The translations under genes and the position numbers were made by a program. DNA of 64,000 bases, taken from NCBI RefSeq assembly GCF_005576615.1, contig NZ_CP040330.1, forward strand, positions 744,001 through 808,000, in the 5' to 3' direction. The notes under the pieces were generated by a model, which made no database searches, had not been told where the DNA came from, and was given only the letters and a program-made list of their open reading frames with translations. The DNA comes from Natrinema versiforme (GTDB lineage Archaea > Halobacteriota > Halobacteria > Halobacteriales > Natrialbaceae). Numbering within the stretch: the first letter of the stretch is position 1; every line of letters starts with the position of its first letter. Positions 44,003 through 51,929 of the stretch are shown here, one piece after another.

Positions 44003-44452
44003 ATGATCGAGACGACAGTCGAATCAATCGACCTTCGCTCGCCACCGAGGATCACCTCCGAAACGCCTGTTACCGAGGCGGCCCACGCTCTCCGTCGGCC
44101 GACAGTGTCCGCGCTCCCCGTCCTCGAGGACGAGTCAGTCGTCGGCATCGTCACCGAATCGGATCTCGTCGCGTTAGTCGCGGAAACGGACGAACGCCCG
44201 GCGACTCGAGCGATCATGTCGGCACCGGTGACGACGATTTCGCCGACCGCGACGATCGCCGAGGCCGCCGAAACGATGCGAACGGACGGGGTCAAACACC
44301 TCCCCGTCGTCGACGACGGCGTCTACCGCGGCCTGCTTTCGGCCCGCACGCTGGCCCCATACCTGTCGCGTCACCGCCTCGAGATCGAGTGGCGGGACGA
44401 GCCGCTGCGTCTGGAGGCGTCCGAGGGTCGGGAACTCACCGCGGGCGACTGA
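44003..44452 (+). CDS. CBS-pair domain protein
   Basis: 149 residues with two CBS motifs (about 10-60 and 70-120): VTEAAHALRRPTVSALPVLEDESVVGIVTESDLV and IAEAAETMRTDGVKHLPVVDDGVYRGLLSARTLA. Such stand-alone pairs bind adenosyl ligands. TATGTATT about 25-32 bases before the ATG is a plausible TATA box. The region 43828-44002 holds no gene. Confidence 0.9.
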   Translation: MIETTVESIDLRSPPRITSETPVTEAAHALRRPTVSALPVLEDESVVGIVTESDLVALVAETDERPATRAIMSAPVTTISPTATIAEAAETMRTDGVKHLPVVDDGVYRGLLSARTLAPYLSRHRLEIEWRDEPLRLEASEGRELTAGD

Positions 44453-44459
44453 GTCACGG

Positions 44460-45011
44460 TCACTCCGCGGCGTCCAGCGAATCCGTCTCGAACGCGCCTT
44501 CGTATTGTGCGAGCATGTCCCTGTAGCCCTGCTCGGCGAGGTCGTCGGTCTCCCGTAAGTCCGCGATCGGTGTCTCGGTCGCGTCGAGGCGCAGGTCGTT
44601 GTACGGCGGCTCGACGGCGTGGGACTCCGTCGTCTCGACGACCACCGCCGCGCTCTGAACCGACAGCTCCTCGCGCTTGTCCCCGCCCTCGAGGTCGCCG
44701 GCCGCCAGCGCGTCGATCAATCGCTTCGCGAGGGGTTCGGTGTCGACGTCTTCCGTGACCGCGGTCGGTCCGGTCGCGGGGTCCATCGTGCCGTGGACGG
44801 CGTTCGCCGCGTAGGCCTCGCTGACCGTCTCGAGGACGTCCTCGCCGGTCAGCATGTTGCCCGCGACGGTGTAGTGGTCGCCCTCGCGGTGGCCGTACTC
44901 GGCGACGCACTCCTCGCCCGAGAAGGCGAACGTCGACTCGCCGTCGACGCCGTGTAACTGCCGCTGGGGCGCGCCGTCGTCGGCGTTGAGCAGCGCCTCG
45001 AGCGCGTTCAT
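44460..45011 (-). CDS. DUF1028 protein, C-terminal part (split gene)
   Basis: 183 residues beginning MNALEALLNADDGAPQRQLHGVDGESTFAFSGEEC and containing YTVAGNMLTGEDVLETVSEAY and GDLEGGDKREELSVQSAAVVV, typical of the second two thirds of DUF1028 proteins. The first third is encoded by the ORF immediately upstream in the same frame; between them sits a palindromic insert (45006-45056) that supplies both a stop and this ATG. It may be expressed as a separate chain, or the locus may be a pseudogene. Confidence 0.75.
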   Translation of the reverse strand: MNALEALLNADDGAPQRQLHGVDGESTFAFSGEECVAEYGHREGDHYTVAGNMLTGEDVLETVSEAYAANAVHGTMDPATGPTAVTEDVDTEPLAKRLIDALAAGDLEGGDKREELSVQSAAVVVETTESHAVEPPYNDLRLDATETPIADLRETDDLAEQGYRDMLAQYEGAFETDSLDAAE

Positions 45012-45056
45012 CAGACTGCGTCTGATGGGCCGTCAGAACGCGGACGTTCTGACGAC
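45006..45056 (-). repeat. 51-bp double-hairpin insert splitting the DUF1028 gene
   Basis: Two adjacent perfect palindromes: CATCAGAC-TGC-GTCTGATG (45009-45027) and CGTCAGAACG-CGGA-CGTTCTGACG (45031-45054), three bases apart. Comparison with the family (DDGLAV-DD followed by ALEALLNAD) suggests that exactly 17 codons were inserted. The insert keeps frame but contains one TGA (45033-45035), and an ATG at 45009-45011 re-opens the frame. Confidence 0.7.
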
Positions 45057-45272
45057 GTCGTCGACGGCCAGTCCGTCGTCGATATACTCGATCCCGCGCG
45101 CGCCGAGGTCGACGTTGACCAGGCTCTGCGTGGCGACCGCCCCGCGGTCGCTGACGAACGGACAGAGCGTCCCGACGCCCGGCAACCGCGTGGTGACCGC
45201 GACGCCGAACCGGCGGTGACGGTCGCCGTCTTCGGTTTCGTACTCCTCGCGAACGCAGATGCTGAACGTCAT
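45033..45272 (-). CDS. DUF1028 protein, N-terminal part (split gene)
   Basis: 79 residues: MTFSICVREEYETEDGDRHRRFGVAVTTRLPGVGTLCPFVSDRGAVATQS and so on, the start of DUF1028 proteins, whose fold is of Ntn-hydrolase type. The family sequence runs to DDGLAVDD, then diverges into VVRTSAF and a TGA inside the palindromic insert. The remainder of the protein continues in the same frame after the insert. Confidence 0.75.
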   Translation of the reverse strand: MTFSICVREEYETEDGDRHRRFGVAVTTRLPGVGTLCPFVSDRGAVATQSLVNVDLGARGIEYIDDGLAVDDVVRTSAF

Positions 45273-45441
45273 CGTTCGAACGGCAACGGTGTGGAATTAA
45301 AAGCTACCGGACTCGTCGGATGCTCGCGGATCGACGCCGCTCGAGACGGGTCGAATCGGCGATCGACTGCGGAATCCGGCGTCGCTCGAGCCGTCGGTCG
45401 TCCGAACGGTCCCGGAGACGGGACCGTGTCTGACGTAAGAA

Positions 45442-45447
45442 CTATAC
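45442..45447 (+). promoter_or_regulatory. TATA box of sepF
   Basis: CTATAC lies 25-30 bases before the ATG at 45472. Confidence 0.5.
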
Positions 45448-45471
45448 TGGCGGCGGCGGTGGATACCGCCA

Positions 45472-45834
45472 ATGGGACTCATGAGCAAAATTCTCGGCGG
45501 CAACCAGTCCAGAACCGTCGAGGACTACGCCGAACTGAACCTCGAGGACGTCTCGGACGGCTCTGCAGAGGCGACGATGCAGGTACACATCGCGGAAGTC
45601 AGCGGGCAGGCCGACGCGATCGACATCAAAGACGCCGTCTACGACGGCGACATCGTCATCGCGGATATCACGCGCCTGCGGACCGAAGACAGCACCGTCG
45701 AACACATCGTCGACGAACTGCGACAGGTCGCCCAGGAAGTCAACGGCGACATCGTCCGGAAAGGCGAGGATCAGATGATCATCACGCCGACCGGCATCCA
45801 CATCAGTCGCGAAAAGCTGGGCCAGAAGCTGTAG
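45472..45834 (+). CDS. sepF: Cell division protein SepF
   Basis: 120 residues. N-terminal membrane-targeting helix (MGLMSKILGG), flexible segment, then the SepF core (AEATMQVHIAEVSGQADAIDIKDAVYDGDIVIADITRL... IVRKGEDQMIITPTGIHISREKL). In haloarchaea SepF anchors FtsZ to the membrane and is essential for division. Family length. Confidence 0.93.
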   Translation: MGLMSKILGGNQSRTVEDYAELNLEDVSDGSAEATMQVHIAEVSGQADAIDIKDAVYDGDIVIADITRLRTEDSTVEHIVDELRQVAQEVNGDIVRKGEDQMIITPTGIHISREKLGQKL

Positions 45835-46025
45835 CGGTCGTCCTCGTTTTCGGTCTCATCGACCTCTCTCGTTGCCGTCGACGGACCCCGTAGTAGCCCC
45901 GATATCCGCAGGTTCGCTCGCTCTCGATACGGAGGGTACCTGCGGTACTCGCGCTGCTATCAGTGTATACTGTCGATAAAATGATTGGTAGTTACGCGTC
46001 GCTCGAGGCCACGCGCCGGTCGAAC

Positions 46026-46232
46026 TTACGTGCGAACGACGTTCGTCGCGCGCGGGCCCTTGGGGGCCTGTTCGATATCGAATTCGATCTCCGTGCCTTC
46101 TTCGAGGTCAGGACCGCCGACATCCTCCATGTGGAAGAAAACGTCTTCGTCGTCGTCGAGGTCGCCGTCGTCCGTCGAAATGAAACCGTAGCCGCCTGTG
46201 TCGTTGAAGAAATCAACGTTACCTTTCGCCAT
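46026..46232 (-). CDS. cspA: Cold-shock domain protein
   Basis: 68 residues from ATG 46232. RNP1 GGYGFI, RNP2 VFFHM and the closing KGPRATNV mark a single cold-shock OB fold that binds single-stranded nucleic acid. The RNP1-RNP2 loop carries a run of extra Asp residues (DDGDLDDDED) compared with usual haloarchaeal CspA. The complementary strand at 46259-46267 offers GGTTATCCC as TATA box, about 27-35 bases upstream. Confidence 0.93.
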   Translation of the reverse strand: MAKGNVDFFNDTGGYGFISTDDGDLDDDEDVFFHMEDVGGPDLEEGTEIEFDIEQAPKGPRATNVVRT

Positions 46233-46350
46233 TACAAACAAACGTACGGCCGAACACGGGATAACCCTTCCGAGGGTCGTGGTACCACGGCCGTCGACTC
46301 ATCCGGTCGAGACCTGTGCCGGAAATCGGTGCCGCAGTTCGTGATCGTGA

Positions 46351-46617
46351 CGATCCCGGCCGAGGGCACCTTTCGAGGGAGAACCGCCGAGCGCCGCGTT
46401 CGGTCTCGAGACGACCGCGATCGACCGCCCGGACGCGCTCGAGGGGTTGGCCGAGTGGAATCGGCAGCGCGCGGAATCGATCCTCCCGCGGGCGTTCGAC
46501 CCGGAGGGGAGTATCGGGATCACCGACGAGCCCCCCCGAGAGGCCTACGACGGGACCGACCGCGAGCCGGAGCCGCTGAACCCGGCCCGCGTCCACCAGT
46601 ACGAGGAGTGGTGCTGA
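46351..46617 (+). pseudogene. Coding-like 3' remnant without a start
   Basis: The frame ending at TGA 46615-46617 is open back to about 46351 and has strongly biased codons and protein-like sequence (AAFGLETTAIDRPDALEGLA, PLNPARVHQYEEWC), but there is no ATG/GTG start and stops close it at 46342-46350. It looks like the C-terminal end of a gene whose 5' part was lost or frameshifted. I do not recognise the family. Confidence 0.3.
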
Positions 46618-46670
46618 ACGGGTCCTCGGCCCGCGCAAGGAATTTTCACCCGGCGGGAATTCCGGCGTCG

Positions 46671-46677
46671 GTTATCC
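46671..46677 (+). promoter_or_regulatory. TATA box of the Bat-type HTH gene
   Basis: GTTATCC lies 24-30 bases before the ATG at 46701. Confidence 0.45.
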
Positions 46678-46700
46678 GGCGCGGACGCGTACGAACCGAT

Positions 46701-47354
46701 ATGACGGGCTTTCGTGCAACGGTCGTCGTCCACGAACCGGCGGACTGTCCGGTGGCCGACGTCTCCGCCTCCGCCGACGAACCGGTCGACTCCGTCTCGC
46801 GGTCGTCCCAGACGACGGCCGACGGGACGGTCGTCGAGGAATTCGGCGTCGCCGCCGACGCCGCGGTCGAGGGGGACCACGACGTCGAACTGACGCCGGT
46901 CCAGTCGAACGACCGCGAGGCGATCTATCGGTTCGAGCGCGACAGCGGCGCCGACTGCGCCTGCGAGATCATCGAGGGGACGGGAACGCCGGTCTCGTCG
47001 GTCCGCGCCCAGAACGGCTCGTTGCTCCTCTCCTTTCGCACCCTCGAGTTGGCGGAGATCGCCGAAATCGTCGACGAACTGCGGGCGTACTTCGACGGCG
47101 TCATCGTGGAGGAACTCACGCAGGATCACGAGGATATCTCGGCCGATCCGGTCGTCGTCGACCGGGAGGCGCTCACGACCAGACAGCGAGAGATCCTCGA
47201 AACGGCCCACGAGATGGGCTACTTCGACTACCCCAAGGGCGCGAACGCGACCGATGTCGCCGAGGAACTGGGCGTCGCCCGATCGACGTTCACCGAACAT
47301 CTGGGGGCAGCTCAGACGAAGCTGATGGACGCGATCCTCGAGGAAGAAACGTAG
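46701..47354 (+). CDS. Bat-type helix-turn-helix regulator (HTH_10)
   Basis: 217 residues from ATG 46701; a longer frame upstream is not coding. The N-terminal sensor-like domain is unassigned. The C-terminus LTTRQREILETAHEMGYFDYPKGANATDVAEELGVARSTFTEHLGAAQTKLM is the bacterio-opsin-activator HTH_10 domain characteristic of haloarchaeal transcription regulators. Target unknown. Confidence 0.92.
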   Translation: MTGFRATVVVHEPADCPVADVSASADEPVDSVSRSSQTTADGTVVEEFGVAADAAVEGDHDVELTPVQSNDREAIYRFERDSGADCACEIIEGTGTPVSSVRAQNGSLLLSFRTLELAEIAEIVDELRAYFDGVIVEELTQDHEDISADPVVVDREALTTRQREILETAHEMGYFDYPKGANATDVAEELGVARSTFTEHLGAAQTKLMDAILEEET

Positions 47355-47399
47355 TCGCGTCGCCGCGCCCGTTCTCGAGCCGTCTTCTCTTTCGTGGCG

Positions 47400-47837
47400 T
47401 CAGTCGGCGATGATGACCGGCCGGTCGGCGTCGATGATGACCTGCTGGCTGACGCTGCCGAAGAGCGCTTTGCCGACAGGGGACCGTTTCCGGCCGCCAA
47501 GCAGGATCGCATCGGCGTCGACATCCGACGCGACCTGCGTGATTCCGTCGGCGGCGTCGCCGACCAACTCCGCGCGGTCGACCTCGATGCCGTCGGCTTC
47601 GAGCCGCTCTTCGACCAGCGACACGGTGTCGGGCACGTCCCGGATCTCCGACAGCGACTCGTTGAGTTCCTCGATGAACGTCGCCCCGCCCTCGTCGGGC
47701 ATGGTGTCGATCTCCTCGAGGACGTGCAGTACCGTCACAGTCAGGTCGTCGGGATCGGCCGGCAGCGAGCGCAGGGTCTCGATCTGCGCGGTCACGCGCT
47801 GCTCGTCGGTGTCGACCGGAATGAGGACGTGATACAT
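47400..47837 (-). CDS. Universal stress protein (UspA family)
   Basis: 145 residues. Starts HVLIPVDTDEQRV and contains the nucleotide-binding motif GGRKRSPVGKALFGSVSQQV (G-x2-G-x9-G-S type), then VIIDADRPVIIAD. Likely ATP-binding; role in stress response inferred from the family. Confidence 0.92.
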   Translation of the reverse strand: MYHVLIPVDTDEQRVTAQIETLRSLPADPDDLTVTVLHVLEEIDTMPDEGGATFIEELNESLSEIRDVPDTVSLVEERLEADGIEVDRAELVGDAADGITQVASDVDADAILLGGRKRSPVGKALFGSVSQQVIIDADRPVIIAD

Positions 47838-48030
47838 ATCCTATCGTCGGGACCGCGCCGTCAAAGTCGTACTGGCAGTTCCCACCGTCTGAGGGTGGAG
47901 ACGGGGCGACGGCATCTCCGACCCGGAACCGGCGGACCGTCTCGAGCCCGGGCGGTTCGGATCGGCTCGAGGCCTGCCAGCCCCGACGAATGTCAGTAAC
48001 CCTTTGACTGGGGGCGTCATCACCGATACC

Positions 48031-48405
48031 ATGGATGTCATTCACACTGCGCTGTGGGTATCGGACATCGACCGGACACGCGGGTTCTACATCGACGGGC
48101 TCGGACTCACGGAGAACTGGTCGTTCACCGGCGACGACGGCGTCGAAAACGTCTACATCGGCGGCGAGAACGGCGAGTTCCAGTTCAAGTACGACCCCGA
48201 CGGCGAGACCGAAATCGACGCGGGATCGATGGCCCACGTCGCGGTCGGCGTCGACAGCACCGACGAGACCTTCGAGCGACTGGTCGAGCGCGAGGACCCG
48301 CCGGTCGAGACGGAGCCGACAACGATGGACGAAATCGACGTTCGCGTCGCGTTCGTCGAGGACCCGAACGGCTACGTCGTCGAACTCGTCGAAGAACTCG
48401 AGTGA
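48031..48405 (+). CDS. VOC family protein (glyoxalase-like)
   Basis: 124 residues from ATG 48031. Paired beta-alpha-beta-beta-beta modules: VIHTALWVSDIDRTRGFYIDGLGLTENW and MAHVAVGVDSTDETFERL, ending VRVAFVEDPNGYVVELVEEL. His/Glu metal ligands are present at the usual strand positions. It resembles lactoylglutathione lyase, but the substrate is not known. Confidence 0.88.
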   Translation: MDVIHTALWVSDIDRTRGFYIDGLGLTENWSFTGDDGVENVYIGGENGEFQFKYDPDGETEIDAGSMAHVAVGVDSTDETFERLVEREDPPVETEPTTMDEIDVRVAFVEDPNGYVVELVEELE

Positions 48406-48435
48406 GCCGGCGGCGGCGTCGTGCGACTCGAGCGA

Positions 48436-49644
48436 CTACTTTTCGGCGGCGTCGGTCGCGGCGGGGTTCTCGACGGCCGGCGGCGTCCGGACGACCTGCA
48501 CGAGGAGGCCGGCCGCGACCGTCACGACGGCGGCCAGAAAGAGCCACGAGGTGCGGTAGCCGACCGTGTCGGCGAGATAGCCGAACGCGGGCGGCGCGAC
48601 GAGCGCGCCGCTCGTGAGCGCGAGTTGGCCGCCGGCAGTCGCGCCGCCCATCTCGTCGGCGCTGACGAGCGTCGCCATGACGGAGTAGTAGACGCCCGTG
48701 TAGCCGAGCACGAAGAAGCCGAGCACGCCGAACGCGACCGCGGCACCGAGTTCGGTGCTCGTCGACGCGACGACGACGAACATGACGGCGCTGCCCAGCG
48801 ACTGGACGACGAGCAGCAGCCCGATCCTGACGCGGGGCTCGCCGGGCAGGACGTCGCTCAGCCAGCCGGTCAGCACGCGGCCGACGCTGCCGAACAGTTG
48901 GACGAGAGCGAGGACGACGCCGCCGAAGCCGACGGACGCGCCGATCGACTCCTCGACGTAGAGGACGGTGTACCCGGTCGTCGTGAACAGGGCCGCGCCG
49001 AGGAAGAGCCCGGCGGTCGTCAACACGACGTACGGCCGGTTCGAGAGCAGCGCGCCGAAGTCGGGATAGTCGGCGACGCCGCCGTCGCTGTCGCTCGAGT
49101 AGCTCAGATAGAAGGCGACGGCGACGATCACGCCGACGCTTGCGGCGACGAGAAAGCCGGTTTGCCAGACGAAGGCTCCCGCGAGGCCGGTGATCAGGAG
49201 CGCGCTGATGCCGCTCCCGCCGGTGACGCCGACCTGTTTGATACCCATCGCGAGGTTCTGGCGACCCGGTTCGATGTTGTCGAAGACGGCTTTGTTCGTC
49301 CCGGGGATCGCCGTCCCGTAGGCCGATCCCAACACGAACACTGCCGCGAGCAACAGCGCGTACGTCGGAGCGCCCGCGACGAGGAGCGTTCCCGTCGCGA
49401 GCCCGATGAGACCGAGCGTCAGCGTCAGTCGCTCGCCGAAGCGGTCCGTCAGCGCGCCGAGGGGCAACAGGAAGACGGCGTAGCCGAGGGTAAGCGTCGT
49501 GACCACGAGGCCGACCGAGAACCGCGAGAGCCCGAAGGCGTCCCGGAAAAAGGGCGTCGCGGCGAAGATCGCGTAATAACAGATGCTCGCGGAAATCTGC
49601 CAGATCGTGACGAGGGACACCGTCTTCCAGTACGACCGATCCAT
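48436..49644 (-). CDS. Major facilitator superfamily transporter
   Basis: 402 residues from ATG 49644, 12 hydrophobic segments. The loop motif PLGALTDRFGERLTL after helix 2 and GWLSDVLPGEPRVRIGLL after helix 8 are the MFS A-motifs. CTTTTTGAACC lies about 25-33 bases upstream. Substrate unknown. Confidence 0.92.
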   Translation of the reverse strand: MDRSYWKTVSLVTIWQISASICYYAIFAATPFFRDAFGLSRFSVGLVVTTLTLGYAVFLLPLGALTDRFGERLTLTLGLIGLATGTLLVAGAPTYALLLAAVFVLGSAYGTAIPGTNKAVFDNIEPGRQNLAMGIKQVGVTGGSGISALLITGLAGAFVWQTGFLVAASVGVIVAVAFYLSYSSDSDGGVADYPDFGALLSNRPYVVLTTAGLFLGAALFTTTGYTVLYVEESIGASVGFGGVVLALVQLFGSVGRVLTGWLSDVLPGEPRVRIGLLLVVQSLGSAVMFVVVASTSTELGAAVAFGVLGFFVLGYTGVYYSVMATLVSADEMGGATAGGQLALTSGALVAPPAFGYLADTVGYRTSWLFLAAVVTVAAGLLVQVVRTPPAVENPAATDAAEK

Positions 49645-49968
49645 CACTCGGTGATCCTTTGCAAAGGGGTTCAAAAAGAGTGACGGGGTGACGCCTGGCT
49701 CGAGGTTCAGAAAACATGTCCAACGTTGCCGTCCCGCATTCGTCATCGGGTTTTCGCCGGCGAAACTCGCGACGGCCGCCCACACAACTCTTCACGAAAG
49801 ACAATTATAGTAGTCGTCCCGACCATCGACTGACTATCTGTTCGTTCGATCACGAAACGAGCATTCGTCTGTAGTCGTAAAACCGGCAAAATGCGAACAT
49901 CCGGAGTGTCGATCGACGCCACCGGGCAAACGATAATACTTTTCCATTGGCGTCCGAAATCCTTGACT
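49645..49968. other. Divergent promoter region (MFS / citrate synthase)
   Basis: About 320 bases with an A/T-rich middle (around 49795-49870). Both gene promoters lie here; I see no extra gene. Confidence 0.45.
49937..49943 (+). promoter_or_regulatory. TATA box of citrate synthase
   Basis: TACTTTT lies 26-32 bases before the ATG at 49969. Confidence 0.5.
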
Positions 49969-51117
49969 ATGTCTGACGACCTCAAGAAAGGGCTCGAGGG
50001 TGTGTTGGTTGCCGAATCGGAGCTCAGTTCGATCGACGGTGATGCCGGTCGGCTGATCTATCGCGGCTACACGATCGAGGACCTGGCTCGCGGCGCGAGC
50101 TACGAGGAAGTCCTCTACCTGCTCTGGAACGGCCACCTCCCGACCGAAGACGAACTCGAGCCGTTCGCGGACGCCCTGATGGACGAACGCGAGGTCGACG
50201 ACGATGTCCTCGAGACGATGGAGAAACTCGCCGCGGCCGACGAACGGCCGATGGCCGCGCTCCGGACTGCAGTCTCGATGTTCTCCGCCTACGAACCCGA
50301 AGCCGACGCCGATCCCGAGGACCTCGACGCGACGCTGCGGAAGGGCCGTCGGATCACGGCCAAGATCCCGACCGCGCTCGCGGCCTTCGAGCGCTACCGC
50401 CTCGGTGAGGAGCCCGTCGACCCCCACCCGGATCTGGGTCTCGCCGCGAATTTCCTCTACATGCTGACCGGCGAGGAGCCGGACGACATCGCCGCCGAGA
50501 CGTTCGATCAGGCGCTCATCCTGCACGCGGACCACGGCCTGAACGCCTCGACGTTTACCTCGATGGTCATCGGCTCGACGATGGCCGACATCTACAGCGC
50601 CGTGACCGGCGGCATCAGCGCCCTCTCGGGGCCGCTCCACGGCGGCGCGAATCAGGACGTCATGGAGGTCTTAATCGAGATCGACGAGAGCGACCTCGAC
50701 CACCGCGAGTGGGTCGAACAAGCAACCGCCGAGGGCCGTCGTATCCCCGGCTTCGGCCACCGTGTCTACAACGTCAAAGACCCCCGCGCGAAGATCCTGC
50801 AGGAACGCAGCAAGGAACTCGCGGAAAACGGCGAGGGCAAGTGGTACAACTACACCACCACCATCGAGCAGTTCCTCACCGAGGAGAAGGGCCTCGTCGA
50901 GAAGGGAATCGCCCCGAACGTCGACTTCTACTCCGGCTCGGTCTACTACCAGCTCGGCATCCCGATCGACATGTACACGCCCATCTTCGCCATGAGCCGC
51001 GCCGGCGGCTGGATCGCCCACGTCCTCGAGTATCAGGATGACAACCGCCTCATCCGCCCGCGCGCCCGCTACACCGGCCCGCAGGATCAGGCGTTTGTTC
51101 CGCTCGAAGAGCGGTAA
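49969..51117 (+). CDS. citZ: Citrate synthase
   Basis: 382 residues from ATG 49969. Condenses oxaloacetate and acetyl-CoA in the TCA cycle. LEGVLVAESELSSIDGDAGRLIYRGYTIEDLA start, catalytic histidines in LHADHGLNASTF and GFGHRVYNVKDPRA, plus GPLHGGANQDVM. The size matches archaeal type I enzymes. Confidence 0.97.
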   Translation: MSDDLKKGLEGVLVAESELSSIDGDAGRLIYRGYTIEDLARGASYEEVLYLLWNGHLPTEDELEPFADALMDEREVDDDVLETMEKLAAADERPMAALRTAVSMFSAYEPEADADPEDLDATLRKGRRITAKIPTALAAFERYRLGEEPVDPHPDLGLAANFLYMLTGEEPDDIAAETFDQALILHADHGLNASTFTSMVIGSTMADIYSAVTGGISALSGPLHGGANQDVMEVLIEIDESDLDHREWVEQATAEGRRIPGFGHRVYNVKDPRAKILQERSKELAENGEGKWYNYTTTIEQFLTEEKGLVEKGIAPNVDFYSGSVYYQLGIPIDMYTPIFAMSRAGGWIAHVLEYQDDNRLIRPRARYTGPQDQAFVPLEER

Positions 51118-51217
51118 CGCACGCCCGAGTCCGATTCCGTTTTTTCTCTCAGTTTCGCTGCTCGTTTTCGCGCCCGGTATCAGTACGCGCAAGCCCCTCG
51201 AGCCCGAACGAACACTC

Positions 51218-51667
51218 GTGGACGTCTTCGTCTACGGTACGCTGACCGACCCCGACCGCGTTCGGACCGTCCTCGAGACGGACGCCGCGACTGCGGCAGC
51301 CACGTTCGTCGGCCGCGCGACCCTCGAGGGGCTCCACCGGGTCGACGGCCGGTATCCGACGCTCGTACCCGGCGGCAGCGCCGACGGGCGACTGCTCGCG
51401 GTCGACAACGTGGGACTCGAGCGACTCGACCGGTACGAGGGAGTCGACAGCGGGCTCTACGTGCGAGTCGCGGTGCCAGTGGCGGGTCAGGACGACGACC
51501 TGCAGGAAGCTGCGGAGCGGGACCGGGACGACGAACGGTGCTGGGTGTACCTCGGCGATCCTGACCGACTCGGCGTCGACGCGACGTGGCCCGGCGACGG
51601 CCCGTTCCGCGAGCGGGTGCGAGCGTTCGTTTCGCACACCGATCTCGCGGTTCGGAACCACGAATGA
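51218..51667 (+). CDS. Gamma-glutamylcyclotransferase (AIG2-like) protein
   Basis: 149 residues from GTG 51218. DVFVYGTLTDPDRV is the family start (VYGTL), followed by GRYPTLVPGGSADGRLLAV and LERLDRYEGVDSGLYVRVAVPV. The catalytic Glu is expected in the RYEGV region. The haloarchaeal gamma-glutamylcysteine cycle makes a cyclotransferase role plausible but unproven. Confidence 0.85.
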   Translation: MDVFVYGTLTDPDRVRTVLETDAATAAATFVGRATLEGLHRVDGRYPTLVPGGSADGRLLAVDNVGLERLDRYEGVDSGLYVRVAVPVAGQDDDLQEAAERDRDDERCWVYLGDPDRLGVDATWPGDGPFRERVRAFVSHTDLAVRNHE

Positions 51668-51746
51668 CGCCCGTCTGTCTTCCGTCTGACGCCACCTCTA
51701 CCCCGTCGCCCTCTCGCGGTTTCACTTCCACCGCGGGTGCATGAGA

Positions 51747-51754
51747 TTTATATG
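51747..51754 (+). promoter_or_regulatory. TATA box of a possible leader RNA before ilvA
   Basis: TTTATATG is the best TATA match between 51668 and 51929, yet no ORF starts 25-35 bases further on. ilvA has a second, weaker TATA-like element CCTTACAC at 51900-51907. Confidence 0.4.
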
Positions 51755-51775
51755 GTCAGGGTCCCCTTCTCCAGT

Positions 51776-51837
51776 TGCACGTCACACGCCGTGCATTCCC
51801 TGTATTCCCTGTCGTGCTGTCCAGGTTTGACAGCACA
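51776..51837 (+). other. Structured segment upstream of ilvA
   Basis: TGCACG (51776-51781)/CGTGCA (51790-51795) form a first stem, ATTCCCTGT is repeated twice in tandem (51795-51812), and GTGCTGTC (51814-51821)/GACAGCAC (51829-51836) form a second, 8-bp stem. It begins where transcription from the 51747 TATA should start. It may be a small RNA or a regulatory leader of threonine deaminase. Confidence 0.35.
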
Positions 51838-51929
51838 TCGCTGTTGGGGGGACGACGGTGCGGGCCCGGCGACAGGCTCTCCCGGTCCCCGACAGTAATC
51901 CTTACACCGCACGCCGAGTAGACGGTCGT

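Larger units (their letters stand above)
46233..46700. other. Gap of about 470 bases between cspA and the HTH gene
   Basis: Contains the two outward promoters and a coding-like remnant (46351-46617, separate entry). No complete gene is visible. Confidence 0.4.

Noticed and set aside
45033-45035. TGA in the DUF1028 gene as selenocysteine
   Set aside because: Haloarchaea are not known to encode selenocysteine, and the stop lies inside a palindromic insert absent from the family.
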